A stretch of 9,665 nt of DNA from Planctomycetota bacterium (GTDB taxonomy: Bacteria; Planctomycetota; PUPC01; DSUN01). Below, piece after piece: positions 1-7,411 of the stretch. The stretch is from NCBI GenBank assembly GCA_016872875.1, contig VGYW01000323.1, positions 1 through 9,665 of the forward strand, in the 5' to 3' direction. Each line of letters starts with the position of its first letter. Positions within the stretch are counted from its first letter, which is position 1. Under the pieces are notes generated by a model. The model was not told the DNA's origin and did no database searches. It was given only the letters and a program-made list of their open reading frames with translations. Both the position numbers and the translations under genes were made by a program.

Positions 1-316
1 CCGCCACGCCCTTGAGCCGCGCGCGGTGGAAGAGGTACTCCACCACCCGCATCTCGCGGTAGAGCGGCACGTTCTCGGGCAGGTAGCCCACCCGCTGGCG
101 CACCTGCATCGCCTCCCAGAAGGGGTCGAACCCCGCCACGCGCACCTTGCCGGCCGTGGCGGGCGTGAAGGCGGTGAGGATGCGCATGACGGTGGTCTTC
201 CCCGCGCCGTTCGGCCCCAGGAACCCCACCACCTCCCCCTCGTCCACGCGGAACGACACGTCGTCCACGGCGACGATCTTGCCGAACCGCTTCGTCAGGT
301 GTTCAGCCTCGATCAA
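1..316 (-). CDS. ABC transporter ATP-binding protein, N-terminal part (runs off left edge)
   Basis: This is the nucleotide-binding subunit of an ABC transporter, which hydrolyses ATP at the inner membrane face to power a separate membrane subunit. About 105 residues are visible. Walker A is GPNGAGKTT at residues 34-42. The following Q-loop region reads VGYLPENVPLY, with Glu81 where many ABC ATPases have Gln; this PEN/PLY wording is typical of the ABC-2/GldA-like exporter and gliding-type ATPases. The signature motif and Walker B lie beyond the window. The start is TTG at 316-314, chosen because GGAGG sits six bases upstream and the family-typical beginning (IEAEHLTKRFG) follows at once; no in-frame ATG fits. 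Only about 24 bp separate this start from a large hairpin repeat, so the gene is probably co-transcribed with the membrane protein gene upstream. The substrate cannot be inferred. Confidence 0.9.
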   Translation of the reverse strand, partial: MIEAEHLTKRFGKIVAVDDVSFRVDEGEVVGFLGPNGAGKTTVMRILTAFTPATAGKVRVAGFDPFWEAMQVRQRVGYLPENVPLYREMRVVEYLFHRARLKGVA

Positions 317-340
317 GCCAAGCCTCCTGCCAGGATGACT

Positions 341-428
341 GGATGAATGGATGGGTGGATGAATGGATGAATGACTGAGGAAGCCATCGTTCTGACATTC
401 ATCCAATCATCCATTCATCCATCCATCC
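341..428. repeat. Octamer-built inverted repeat, copy 1
   Basis: The left arm (341-373) and right arm (396-428) are 33 nt each and match as inverted copies at 29 of 33 positions. Both are tandem runs of the octamer GGATGAAT or its variants GGATGGGT/GGATGGAT. The loop (374-395) contains AAGCCATCGTTCTGA, related to the loops of the copies at 1294 and 7292. The element starts 28 bp after the stop of the membrane protein gene and ends 25 bp before the ABC ATPase start, both read on the minus strand. No T-tract follows the stem, so it is not a classical intrinsic terminator. It could act as an attenuator, an mRNA-end stabiliser or a non-autonomous mobile element. Confidence 0.85.
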
Positions 429-455
429 CCGCGGAGATGATTCCCACCCCGCCCG

Positions 456-1250
456 CTACAAGCGCCTGGACTCGAACGCGTCCACCACGGGCGGCAGGGT
501 GAAGTAGACGAGCAGGAAGAGGAACATGACGACGGAGAGGCCGAGGAAGAGCGGGAGCGCGAGCCGCGCCTCGTCTATCCGCCACGTCGTCAGGTTGAAG
601 ATCAAGGCCACGATGAGCAGGCTCACGGCCAGCCCCACGAAGACAAGCGTCCCCGCCCGCGCCCAGGTGCGCAGCTCCGAGACCGCCGAGCCGAGGACGC
701 GGACGAGCATCGAGATGAAGATGCCGAGGACGTATATGGCCCCCAGGAGCGGCCGCGGAGCGGTTGCGACGGCCGCCTTGGCGGCCTCACCCGTCGGCTT
801 CACGGGAAAGGGCGGAACGCTCCCCGGGCACACAACCGTGAGCACGCAGAGCGCCACGCACGCCGCCATCGCCAGCGAGCCCATGATGCGCCCCAGGTGC
901 CCCAACATCTTCAGCCCCAGCGGCACCTCCGGCGCCACCACCCAATCCTTCAGCAGAAGGAAGTTCACGAACAGTGAGACCCCCAGGGCCGAGATGGGCA
1001 GGAACAGCAGCCCATAGAGCACCTGGTGGCCGCCTCCTTCGACTCGGGTGGCTCCCGCGACCGCCCCTGTGCCTGGAGCCCCACCGGTGCTTGCGCCTGC
1101 CGAGTGTCCTTCGCCTCTGATGGCCCCCACGACCACCAGTGCGACACAGGCGAGCGCCGCCGCCGCGCTCAGCCCGGTGCCCACCCAGCCGATCAGGGTC
1201 GCTGCAAACGGCCTCTCAAGGGGCGCTTCGGCTCTCTTCGCTTTCGCCAT
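456..1250 (-). CDS. Six-helix membrane protein of unknown family
   Basis: I do not recognise the family. The 264-residue product has a short basic N-terminus (MAKAKRAEAPLERP) and about six hydrophobic segments, near residues 16-44, 77-100, 122-141, 168-190, 199-220 and 229-252. A Gly/Ala/Ser/Thr-rich, low-complexity stretch (about 47-70) separates the first two, and a Pro/Ala-rich loop (142-167) separates the third and fourth. No catalytic motif is visible. The ATG at 1250 is preceded by GAGGG at a suitable distance; an overlapping out-of-frame ATG four bases upstream is not used. It lies between groEL and an ABC ATPase gene, all on the minus strand. It might be the membrane partner of that ATPase, but it does not look like a standard ABC-2 permease and an unrelated integral protein is equally possible. 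Confidence 0.75.
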   Translation of the reverse strand: MAKAKRAEAPLERPFAATLIGWVGTGLSAAAALACVALVVVGAIRGEGHSAGASTGGAPGTGAVAGATRVEGGGHQVLYGLLFLPISALGVSLFVNFLLLKDWVVAPEVPLGLKMLGHLGRIMGSLAMAACVALCVLTVVCPGSVPPFPVKPTGEAAKAAVATAPRPLLGAIYVLGIFISMLVRVLGSAVSELRTWARAGTLVFVGLAVSLLIVALIFNLTTWRIDEARLALPLFLGLSVVMFLFLLVYFTLPPVVDAFESRRL

Positions 1251-1293
1251 TCATGTTCCCTCTATTGCGAGTTCTTGCACGCAAGTCGGCAGA

Positions 1294-1382
1294 GGATGGC
1301 TGGATGATTGGATGAATGGATGAAGGAGCCAGAAGCCGCGTTGCTCTTTCACCCATCCATTCATCCACCCATCCATTCATCC
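1294..1382. repeat. Octamer-built inverted repeat, copy 2
   Basis: The left arm (1294-1324) and right arm (1352-1382) are built from GGATGAAT-type octamers in opposite orientation. The loop contains AAGCCGCGTTGCTCTTTCA, related to copies 1 and 4. The element begins 26 bp downstream of the groEL stop and ends 43 bp upstream of the membrane protein start, both genes being on the minus strand. It may limit read-through from the highly expressed chaperonin operon; that role is inferred only from position. Confidence 0.85.
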
Positions 1383-1407
1383 TCCCCGGCTGCGTCCAAT
1401 GCCCGTG

Positions 1408-3078
<1,671 letters not shown>

Positions 3079-3091
3079 TCGCTGGTGCTCC

Positions 3092-3397
3092 TTAGCCTTG
3101 CTTGATGACTGCCAGCACGTCCTCCTCGCGCATGATGAGGAGTTCCTCATCGAGGAGCTTGATCTCCGTGCCGGCGTAGGTGGTGAAGACGATGCGGTCC
3201 CCCTTCTTCAGCCGCATGGGCAGCCGCTTGCCGTCCTCCGTCAGGGCGCCATCGCCGACGGCGACCACCTCGCCCTGCTTCGGCTTCTCCTTCGCCATGT
3301 CGGGCAGCACGATCCCGCCCGCTGTCCTCTCCTCGGCCTCAAGCCGCCTCACGACCACACGGTCGCCCAACGGCTTCACCCTCGTTTCTTTTGCCAT
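3092..3397 (-). CDS. groES: Co-chaperonin GroES (Hsp10)
   Basis: This is the 10-kDa co-chaperonin that caps the GroEL ring as a heptamer. It has 101 residues, of normal length. It opens with the typical [17 protein letters not shown]. The mobile loop contains GGIVLP, with the GroEL-contacting Ile-Val-Leu tripeptide at residues 29-31. It continues with [10 protein letters not shown] (41-50), [17 protein letters not shown] and the C-terminal [13 protein letters not shown]. The ATG at 3397 follows a GGAAGGG ribosome site. It is the first gene of the groES-groEL operon. The 233-bp region upstream shows no CIRCE element (TTAGCACTC-N9-GAGTGCTAA), so HrcA control of the usual kind is not supported here. 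Confidence 0.98.
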   Translation of the reverse strand: MAKETRVKPLGDRVVVRRLEAEERTAGGIVLPDMAKEKPKQGEVVAVGDGALTEDGKRLPMRLKKGDRIVFTTYAGTEIKLLDEELLIMREEDVLAVIKQG

Positions 3398-3439
3398 CGG
3401 TTCCCTTCCTCAAAACATGCTGGAATCGCCACGGTCATG

Positions 3440-3467
3440 AGAATAAATCGCGGTGGACATTGAGCAA
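3440..3467 (-). promoter_or_regulatory. Possible sigma70-like promoter for groES-groEL
   Basis: Read on the minus strand there is TTGCTC (3467-3462), a 16-bp spacer and TATTCT (3445-3440), about 43 bp before the groES ATG. The -35 box is imperfect, so this is only a candidate. The local sequence is more AT-rich than the rest of the window, which fits a promoter. No heat-shock sigma32-type boxes and no CIRCE operator were recognised. Confidence 0.3.
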
Positions 3468-3630
3468 AAAGTGTGCCGGGCATTCTCGCATGATGTTAGT
3501 CTTGGCATAACCTTCGAAACGGCGTCGGTTTATGTATAAGCATGGGGGCGGCGCCATCGCGCTCAGCCCCGCATGCACCGCCGGCCATCTGTCGCGCCGG
3601 CAGAACCCCATCTGCCACTTTGGCAGCCCC

Positions 3631-4635
3631 TCAGAGCGGCAGCGGCACGGTCTCGCCGCACTCCACCGAGGCATAGGCCGCCAGCCCGACTTCCACCGCC
3701 GCCCGCCCCTCCTCCCCCGGCACCGGCGGCGCCGTGTCGTTCACGATGCACTCGATGAAGTCCCTCAACTCGTGCTGAACGGGGTCCTCGACCTTGAGCT
3801 GGCTCGCGGGCAGAAAGGTCGCCTTCTCGCCAGCCTTGCAGATGTGTATCCCCGCGTCGGCGCCCCAGATGGCCGGGAAAGTCAGCGACCCGAGCTCGCA
3901 GTCCACCCGCCCGCCGTAGCCGCCGATGGCGCTCACCTGCCCCGTGTGGAGCAGGCCCTTGGCGCCGCTGGCGAAGTGAAGCGTCACCAGGGTCATATCG
4001 GGGTAGTCCAGCCGCTTGTCCAGGTAGAGCCCGCCGGCCGCGTAGACCGCCTCGACGTCCCCGCACACCCACCGCAGGAAGTCGATCTCGTGGGAGTGGA
4101 TTTCGAGCAGGTTCCCGCCGCTCGTCTCGCGTTGGAGTCGCCAGCCCTGGCCGTAGGCGCCGCCCCAGGCCCCGCCGAGCCTGTGGACTGTCATGCAGAT
4201 CGGCCGGCCGAACTCCCCGTTGTGAACCAGTTCCCTCACCTTGCCGTGGACGGCGTGGTAACGGCACACCTGGCCGATCATCAGCTTCACCCCCTTCTCG
4301 TCGCACGCCGCGATCATCGCGTCGCAATCCTCGATCGTCACCGCCATCGGCTTCTCGCAGAAGACGTGTTTCCCCGCCTTCGCCGCCGCAACCGTGTTGG
4401 CGGCGTGTGCGAACTGCGGCGACGCCACCACCACCGCGCCCACCGCCCTATTCGCCAGAAGCTCCGCATAGCTCGCGTAAGCCGTCGCGCCGTGCTTCGC
4501 CGCGAGTTCTCTCGCCCGCTCCGGCGCCTCATCGTAGGCCGCGACCACCTGGGCGCCCTCAAGACCCGCCAGCCCCTGCGCGAGCGCCGACCCCATCCCC
4601 CCGCAGCCGACCACGCCGACCCCGATCTTCGACAT
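3631..4635 (-). CDS. Gfo/Idh/MocA family NAD(P)-dependent oxidoreductase
   Basis: This is a cytosolic sugar or cyclitol dehydrogenase of the glucose-fructose oxidoreductase / inositol dehydrogenase family. The 334-residue product has an N-terminal Rossmann fold starting IGVGVVGCGGMGSA (GxGxxG at 10-15), an acidic patch after beta-2 (AAYDEAPER), VVVASPQFAHA (about 68-78) and the family Lys in VFCEKP (91-96). The C-terminal domain carries GGNLLEIHSHEID (173-185) in place of the usual GG-x3-D-x3-H-x2-D pattern: the Asp is Glu178, while His182 and Asp185 are kept and an extra His180 is present. The start is the ATG at 4635 with a GAGAGG site upstream; the frame is open upstream, but that extension translates repeat DNA. 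It lies downstream of a DMT transporter gene on the same strand. The substrate is unknown. Confidence 0.93.
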   Translation of the reverse strand: MSKIGVGVVGCGGMGSALAQGLAGLEGAQVVAAYDEAPERARELAAKHGATAYASYAELLANRAVGAVVVASPQFAHAANTVAAAKAGKHVFCEKPMAVTIEDCDAMIAACDEKGVKLMIGQVCRYHAVHGKVRELVHNGEFGRPICMTVHRLGGAWGGAYGQGWRLQRETSGGNLLEIHSHEIDFLRWVCGDVEAVYAAGGLYLDKRLDYPDMTLVTLHFASGAKGLLHTGQVSAIGGYGGRVDCELGSLTFPAIWGADAGIHICKAGEKATFLPASQLKVEDPVQHELRDFIECIVNDTAPPVPGEEGRAAVEVGLAAYASVECGETVPLPL

Positions 4636-4687
4636 CACCCGCCTCTCTCTCTTGAGATGCCATTGACCGCAACCGAAGAGGACGATT

Positions 4688-4750
4688 GGATAGGTGGATG
4701 GATGGATGATCGCCTGACACCCATCCACTCATCCACCCATCCATTCATCC
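4688..4750. repeat. Octamer-built inverted repeat, copy 3 (shortened left arm)
   Basis: The left arm (4688 to about 4709) pairs with 4722-4742, and the right arm continues unpaired to 4750. The arms are again GGATGGGT/GGATGAGT-type octamers. The loop is short and ends CGCCTGACA, matching the end of the loops in copies 1 and 4. It lies 35 bp after the DMT transporter stop and 52 bp before the oxidoreductase start, both on the minus strand. The missing part of the left arm suggests loss of repeat units by slippage. Confidence 0.8.
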
Positions 4751-4784
4751 AGTGCCCCAGAGCATACACTTCTGGCGTATCCTG

Positions 4785-5681
4785 TCAAGCACGCCTTCTG
4801 TCCCGTTCGCGGCGGGTGGACAGGTAGACGCCGCCCAGGGCGAGGACGCCGCCGAGGAGCATGAGGGGGGTGAGCTCCTCACGCAGGAGCACGATGGCCA
4901 GCGCCACGCCACCAATCGGCACGATGAACTGAAGCGGGCCGAGGACGTTGGCCGGCAGGTCCTTGAGGGCGACGTACCAGGCGGTGAAGCCGAAGACGGT
5001 GGGGACGATGGCCAGGTAGACCCCCGTGAGCGCGCCCGGCCAGGAGATGGCCAGCCCCTTCCCCATCGCCAGGCACGCGGCCAGGAACGCCGCTCCGCCG
5101 ATGAGCATGCTCAGCGTCGTCGTCACCAGGCCGCCGTGCCGCTGCACCACGCTCCGCCCGAAGACCGTGTAGGCCGCCCACGCCAGCCCCGACAGCGCCG
5201 CCAGCACCCCGCCCAGCACGTGGTGCGGATTCTCGTGCAACTGCCCCTGCGACACCCCGCCGAGCACTAGGATGCACCCAACGACGCCTAGCACCACCCC
5301 ACACGCCTTCCCTACCCCCACCCTCTCCCCCACTAGCAGCGACAGAGGGACGATCAGCACGGGATTGGAGTTCATGATGAGCTGCACGATGATCGAGTGG
5401 GTGTGCTTGAGGGCGAGGAAGGTGAAGAAGCCCATGGCGAAGCCGCCCGTGAGACCGAGAAACAGAACTCGTCCCGGCTCGCGGAGGAGGGCCAACAGGT
5501 CCCGCCCGCGTCTCAGGGCGAGGGCACCGGCCAGCAGCACGACGCCCGTGATGCCGAAGCGATAGAAGCCGAGCACCACGGGGTCCGTGGCGTGCTGGCT
5601 GATCGTCTGCCGCCCGAACACGAACACCGTGCTCCACGACACGCAGGCCAGGGTTCCGAGAATGAGTGCCCGACGCTTCAT
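4785..5681 (-). CDS. EamA/DMT-family transporter
   Basis: This is an inner-membrane drug/metabolite transporter superfamily protein that probably exports or imports a small metabolite. The 298 residues match the family's usual length of about 300 with ten helices in two EamA halves. The first half runs from about 7 to 141 and contains FYRFGITGVVLL (39-50), with NSNPVLIVPLSLLVGER (104-120) as the typical proline-plus-GE ending of an EamA unit. The second half starts near 155 (VLGGVLAALSGLAWAAYTVFGR) and includes GPLQFIVPIGGVALAIVLL and REELTP (about 248-272). The C-terminus is basic (STRRERDRRRA), as expected for a cytoplasmic tail. The ATG at 5681 has a GAGG only two bases upstream, and TATCAT lies seven bases before it, so the translation signal is weak or the mRNA is nearly leaderless. 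The substrate cannot be read from sequence. Confidence 0.93.
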   Translation of the reverse strand: MKRRALILGTLACVSWSTVFVFGRQTISQHATDPVVLGFYRFGITGVVLLAGALALRRGRDLLALLREPGRVLFLGLTGGFAMGFFTFLALKHTHSIIVQLIMNSNPVLIVPLSLLVGERVGVGKACGVVLGVVGCILVLGGVSQGQLHENPHHVLGGVLAALSGLAWAAYTVFGRSVVQRHGGLVTTTLSMLIGGAAFLAACLAMGKGLAISWPGALTGVYLAIVPTVFGFTAWYVALKDLPANVLGPLQFIVPIGGVALAIVLLREELTPLMLLGGVLALGGVYLSTRRERDRRRA

Positions 5682-5870
5682 GGCCTCAATGATAGCGGAT
5701 TACCGACCTTCACGCCAGACGTAGGTGTGCCCCGGGTGCGGTAACGGACTTGTGCAGCTTCGGGGCATCGTGCAGCACCGCCGCGGCGGGCATTGTCTCC
5801 GGGGGCCGGACCACGGTCGTCCCCCACGCGTCGAAGGCGCCTCCCCGCTGTCCGTGCGAACCTACGGAAA

Positions 5871-6016
5871 TGATTCCACACTTGTACAAGTCTGAGACCA
5901 TGTGGCAACGCCCCTTCCTTCGAGCGCGCGGCAATCAAGGTTGCCATGCCTGCATGGTCGCCAGTGATTGCAGCCCACCAAGGGCATCCCCGCACGCACC
6001 TTGTGCCCTTGCAGAG
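5871..6016. repeat. TTGTACAA-headed unit, copy A (about 146 bp)
   Basis: The unit begins TGATTCCACACTTGTACAAG; its palindrome is degraded on the right side, leaving 12 bp of perfect symmetry (5880-5891). Further in it carries GGTTGCCATGCCTGCATGG followed by a CCAGTGATTGCAG segment, which aligns with the middle of copy B. Small internal hairpins are visible: CCATGC/GCATGG, and AAGGGCA...TGCCCTT near its end. It is followed directly by copy B. Confidence 0.7.
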
Positions 6017-6154
6017 ATGATTCCACACTTGTACAAGTGTGGAACCCTATGGCCACGCGCCCTCGTCTGAGGGCGCGTGGGGGCGAAGGTTGCCGTGCTT
6101 GCATAGTGCCCACTGGTTACCAGCCGCCCGGGTCATCGCCGGCGCCCTCTGAAG
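6017..6154. repeat. TTGTACAA-headed unit, copy B (about 138 bp)
   Basis: The head is a perfect 24-bp palindrome (6021-6044) centred on TTGTACAA and flanked by ATGA on the left. It is followed by a perfect 12-bp-stem hairpin with tetraloop GTCT (6053-6080) and by GGTTGCCGTGCTTGCATAG, which aligns with the middle of copies A and C. A short CTGG/CCAG hairpin is also present. The spacing between the palindromes of copies A and B is 147 bp. Confidence 0.75.
6053..6080. repeat. Perfect 12-bp stem-loop inside copy B
   Basis: CCACGCGCCCTC (6053-6064) and its exact complement (6069-6080) enclose the tetraloop GTCT. It is very GC-rich and would fold strongly in RNA or single-stranded DNA. No T-tract follows it on the plus strand. 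The equivalent part of copy A is only partly complementary, so this hairpin is either best preserved here or specific to this copy. Confidence 0.75.
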
Positions 6155-6290
6155 ATGATTTCACACTTGTACAAGTGTGAAATCATGTGTCCCCAACCCA
6201 TGCCAGATCCCGGGGAGAGAAGGTGGCGCCATCTGCGTAGTGACCCATCACCCCGGCGCCAAGGCGGGCTCGGACAAGACGAGTAGTCGA
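6155..6290. repeat. TTGTACAA-headed unit, copy C, with 32-bp perfect palindrome
   Basis: Positions 6155-6186 form a perfect 32-bp palindrome centred at 6170/6171 on CACTTGTACAAGTG and ending in ATGATT/AATCAT. The downstream part (GGTGGCGCCATCTGCGTAGT, then CCCATCACC and CCGGCGCC) aligns with the middle and end of copies A and B but is shorter. The spacing to the copy B palindrome is 138 bp. The right boundary near 6290 is approximate. Confidence 0.75.
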
Positions 6291-6334
6291 AGCCCAGCGC
6301 GCGAAGCCGCGACTGTACCCGCATGGCCCCTCCT

Positions 6335-6473
6335 CAATCGTCCTCGTCCTCGTCCCTCGTCCTCGTCCTCGACTCCTCTCCCCTAGGGTAGAACCCCAAA
6401 GCAAAGCAATCGAGGACGAAGGACGAGAGCCTGGCCCGAGGCTTTGCGAGGGCACGAGGGACGATTACGATTG
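6335..6473. repeat. Hexamer-built inverted repeat (GTCCTC / GAGGAC)
   Basis: The left arm (6335-6372) begins CAATCG and is a near-tandem array of GTCCTC. Two opposite-strand arms follow: 6411-6427 (CGAGGACGAAGGACGAG) and 6455-6473 (CGAGGGACGATTACGATTG), the latter ending in the complement of the left arm's CAATCG. The left arm can pair with either, which gives two alternative folds. The intervening loop contains the palindrome CCCTAGGG. The architecture, low-complexity arms around a unique loop, is like that of the octamer repeats elsewhere in the window, with a different motif. Confidence 0.7.
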
Positions 6474-6485
6474 CGCATCCCGCGC

Positions 6486-6513
6486 TTGACACGCGTCGGG
6501 GGAACTCTATCAT
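6486..6513 (+). promoter_or_regulatory. Sigma70-type promoter for the carbon-nitrogen hydrolase gene
   Basis: A consensus TTGACA (6486-6491) is separated by 16 bp from TATCAT (6508-6513). Transcription would begin near 6520 and leave a leader of about 30 nt before the ATG at 6551. An in-frame ATG at 6512 overlaps the -10 box and would precede the transcript start, which supports 6551 as the true start codon. The same transcript probably continues into the downstream isomerase gene. Confidence 0.65.
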
Positions 6514-6550
6514 GTCCCGCTGCCAGGCACTTGGTCTTGAGGGCAAGACG

Positions 6551-7288
6551 ATGAAAGTGGCGATAGTCCAGATGCGGGTGGAGATGGGGGAGAAGGAGGC
6601 GAACCTCGAGCGCGCGCTCGTGGGCATCGCCGAGGCGGCCGAGGAGCAGGCCGACGTGGTGGTGCTGCCCGAGTGCCTCGACCTGGGCTGGCTGTGCGCC
6701 CGGGCGCGCAAGCTGGCCGAGCCCGTGCCCGGGCCCCTCACCCGCCGCTTCGCCCACGCCGCGCGCACGCACGGGGTCTTCCTGTGCACCGGCATCACCG
6801 AGCAGGCCGAGGAGGGCTTCTACAACACCGCCCTGCTCTTTGACCGCACCGGGCGCCTCGTGCTGCGCCACAGGAAGATCAACGAGCTCGAGGTCGGCCT
6901 GCGAACCTACACGCGCGGCTCCGAGCTCCGCACCGTCAAGACCGAACTCGGCGTCATCGGCGTGAACATCTGCGCCGACAACTGGGTGCCCTACATTGAC
7001 CAGACGCTCTCGTCCATGGGCGCGCGCACGGTGCTCTCGCCCTGCGCCTGGGCCTGCGAGCCGCGAAAGGAGGCATCCAACAGCAAGGCCATCCGCGAGC
7101 GCTTCAAGAAGCGCACCACGGAGAGCCCCATCTTCCTCGTCGGGGCGAACGGCGTCGGCGAGCTCACCGAAGGACCCTGGCGAGGCCGCATCCTGCACGG
7201 CCGCAGCCTTGTCTACGGCCCAGGCGGACGCGAAGTCCTCGCGGGAGACTTCAATAAGGAGCAAGTGCTGTACTGCGACATTGCCTGA
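6551..7288 (+). CDS. Carbon-nitrogen hydrolase (nitrilase superfamily amidase)
   Basis: This is a cytosolic hydrolase of non-peptide C-N bonds (amides, carbamoyl groups or nitriles) using a Glu-Lys-Cys triad. The product is 245 residues, a compact single-domain form (family usually 250-300). The start MKVAIVQMRV is typical. The triad is visible: Glu41 in VVVLPEC, Lys109 in HRKINE and Cys141 in VNICADNW. Other family landmarks are FYNTALLFDRTGRL (about 90-103), FLVGANGVG (195-203) and LHGRSLVYGPGG (215-226). The ATG at 6551 is preceded by GAGGG at seven bases. It is the first gene of a likely two-gene unit with the isomerase/epimerase at 7412. The substrate is unknown; N-carbamoyl compounds or omega-amides are general possibilities for the superfamily. 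Confidence 0.93.
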   Translation: MKVAIVQMRVEMGEKEANLERALVGIAEAAEEQADVVVLPECLDLGWLCARARKLAEPVPGPLTRRFAHAARTHGVFLCTGITEQAEEGFYNTALLFDRTGRLVLRHRKINELEVGLRTYTRGSELRTVKTELGVIGVNICADNWVPYIDQTLSSMGARTVLSPCAWACEPRKEASNSKAIRERFKKRTTESPIFLVGANGVGELTEGPWRGRILHGRSLVYGPGGREVLAGDFNKEQVLYCDIA

Positions 7289-7291
7289 AGA

Positions 7292-7377
7292 GGATGGGTG
7301 GATGAATGGATGAATGGATGAATGAAAGGGCGCGTTTGCTCTGACAGTCATCCACCCATCCACCCATCCATTCATCC
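7292..7377. repeat. Octamer-built inverted repeat, copy 4
   Basis: The left arm (7292 to about 7324) is GGATGGGT followed by several GGATGAAT octamers; the right arm (7348-7377) is the inverse array. The loop contains GGGCGCGTTTGCTCTGACA, related to the loops of copies 1-3 and in the same orientation on the plus strand. It begins 3 bp after the hydrolase stop and ends 34 bp before the isomerase start, both on the plus strand. Transcription here runs opposite to that over copies 1-3, so the element is not oriented relative to transcription. Confidence 0.85.
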
Positions 7378-7411
7378 CCTCTGTTGGGAGGAAGAGACAA
7401 GGAGACCGGGA

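Larger units (their letters stand above)
5682..6550. other. Gene-free divergent spacer filled with repeats
   Basis: This stretch of about 870 bp separates the minus-strand DMT transporter from the plus-strand carbon-nitrogen hydrolase. I see no credible gene in it; short open frames on both strands merely translate the repeats and give recurring HLYKC-type peptides. From left to right it holds a decayed possible first copy of the 140-bp unit (about 5741-5870), three clearer copies, a hexamer-built inverted repeat and a sigma70-type promoter. Other structure near the left end is small: a GC-rich 12-bp palindrome at 5778-5789 and TTACCG/CGGTAA at 5700-5705 and 5739-5744. Confidence 0.8.

Noticed and set aside
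3600..3630. CTGCCA/TGGCAG hairpin after the oxidoreductase stop as an intrinsic terminator or sigma54 site
   Set aside because: The stem is only six pairs with no T-tract, and the spacing does not fit the -24/-12 pattern.
4636..4728. Upstream extension of the oxidoreductase by 31 residues
   Set aside because: The extension translates the octamer repeat and precedes the Rossmann-fold start; the ATG at 4635 has its own ribosome site.
3532..4827. Open frame of 431 codons on the plus strand opposite the oxidoreductase
   Set aside because: It covers the oxidoreductase gene in antisense, runs through the octamer repeat, and has no recognisable fold.
5678..6180. Short overlapping frames with recurring HLYKC/TCTSVES peptides, as a possible repeat-protein family
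   Set aside because: The recurring peptides are translations of the TTGTACAA palindrome in several frames and on both strands; no frame is favoured and there is no ribosome site.
5741..6290. CRISPR array
   Set aside because: The palindromic repeats recur at about 140 bp with diverged, mutually related intervening DNA instead of unique 30-40 bp spacers, and no cas gene is present.
6512..6550. Upstream ATG of the carbon-nitrogen hydrolase
   Set aside because: It overlaps the -10 box of the promoter, and the family's conserved start (MKVAIVQ) begins at 6551.
6383..7375. Open frame of 330 codons on the minus strand opposite the hydrolase
   Set aside because: It begins inside repeat DNA (MNGWVDGWM) and is antisense to a gene with an intact Glu-Lys-Cys triad.
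7322..7411. Upstream extension of the isomerase by 30 residues
   Set aside because: It translates the right arm of the octamer repeat (HPPIHPSIHP), and AAGGAG directly precedes the ATG at 7412.
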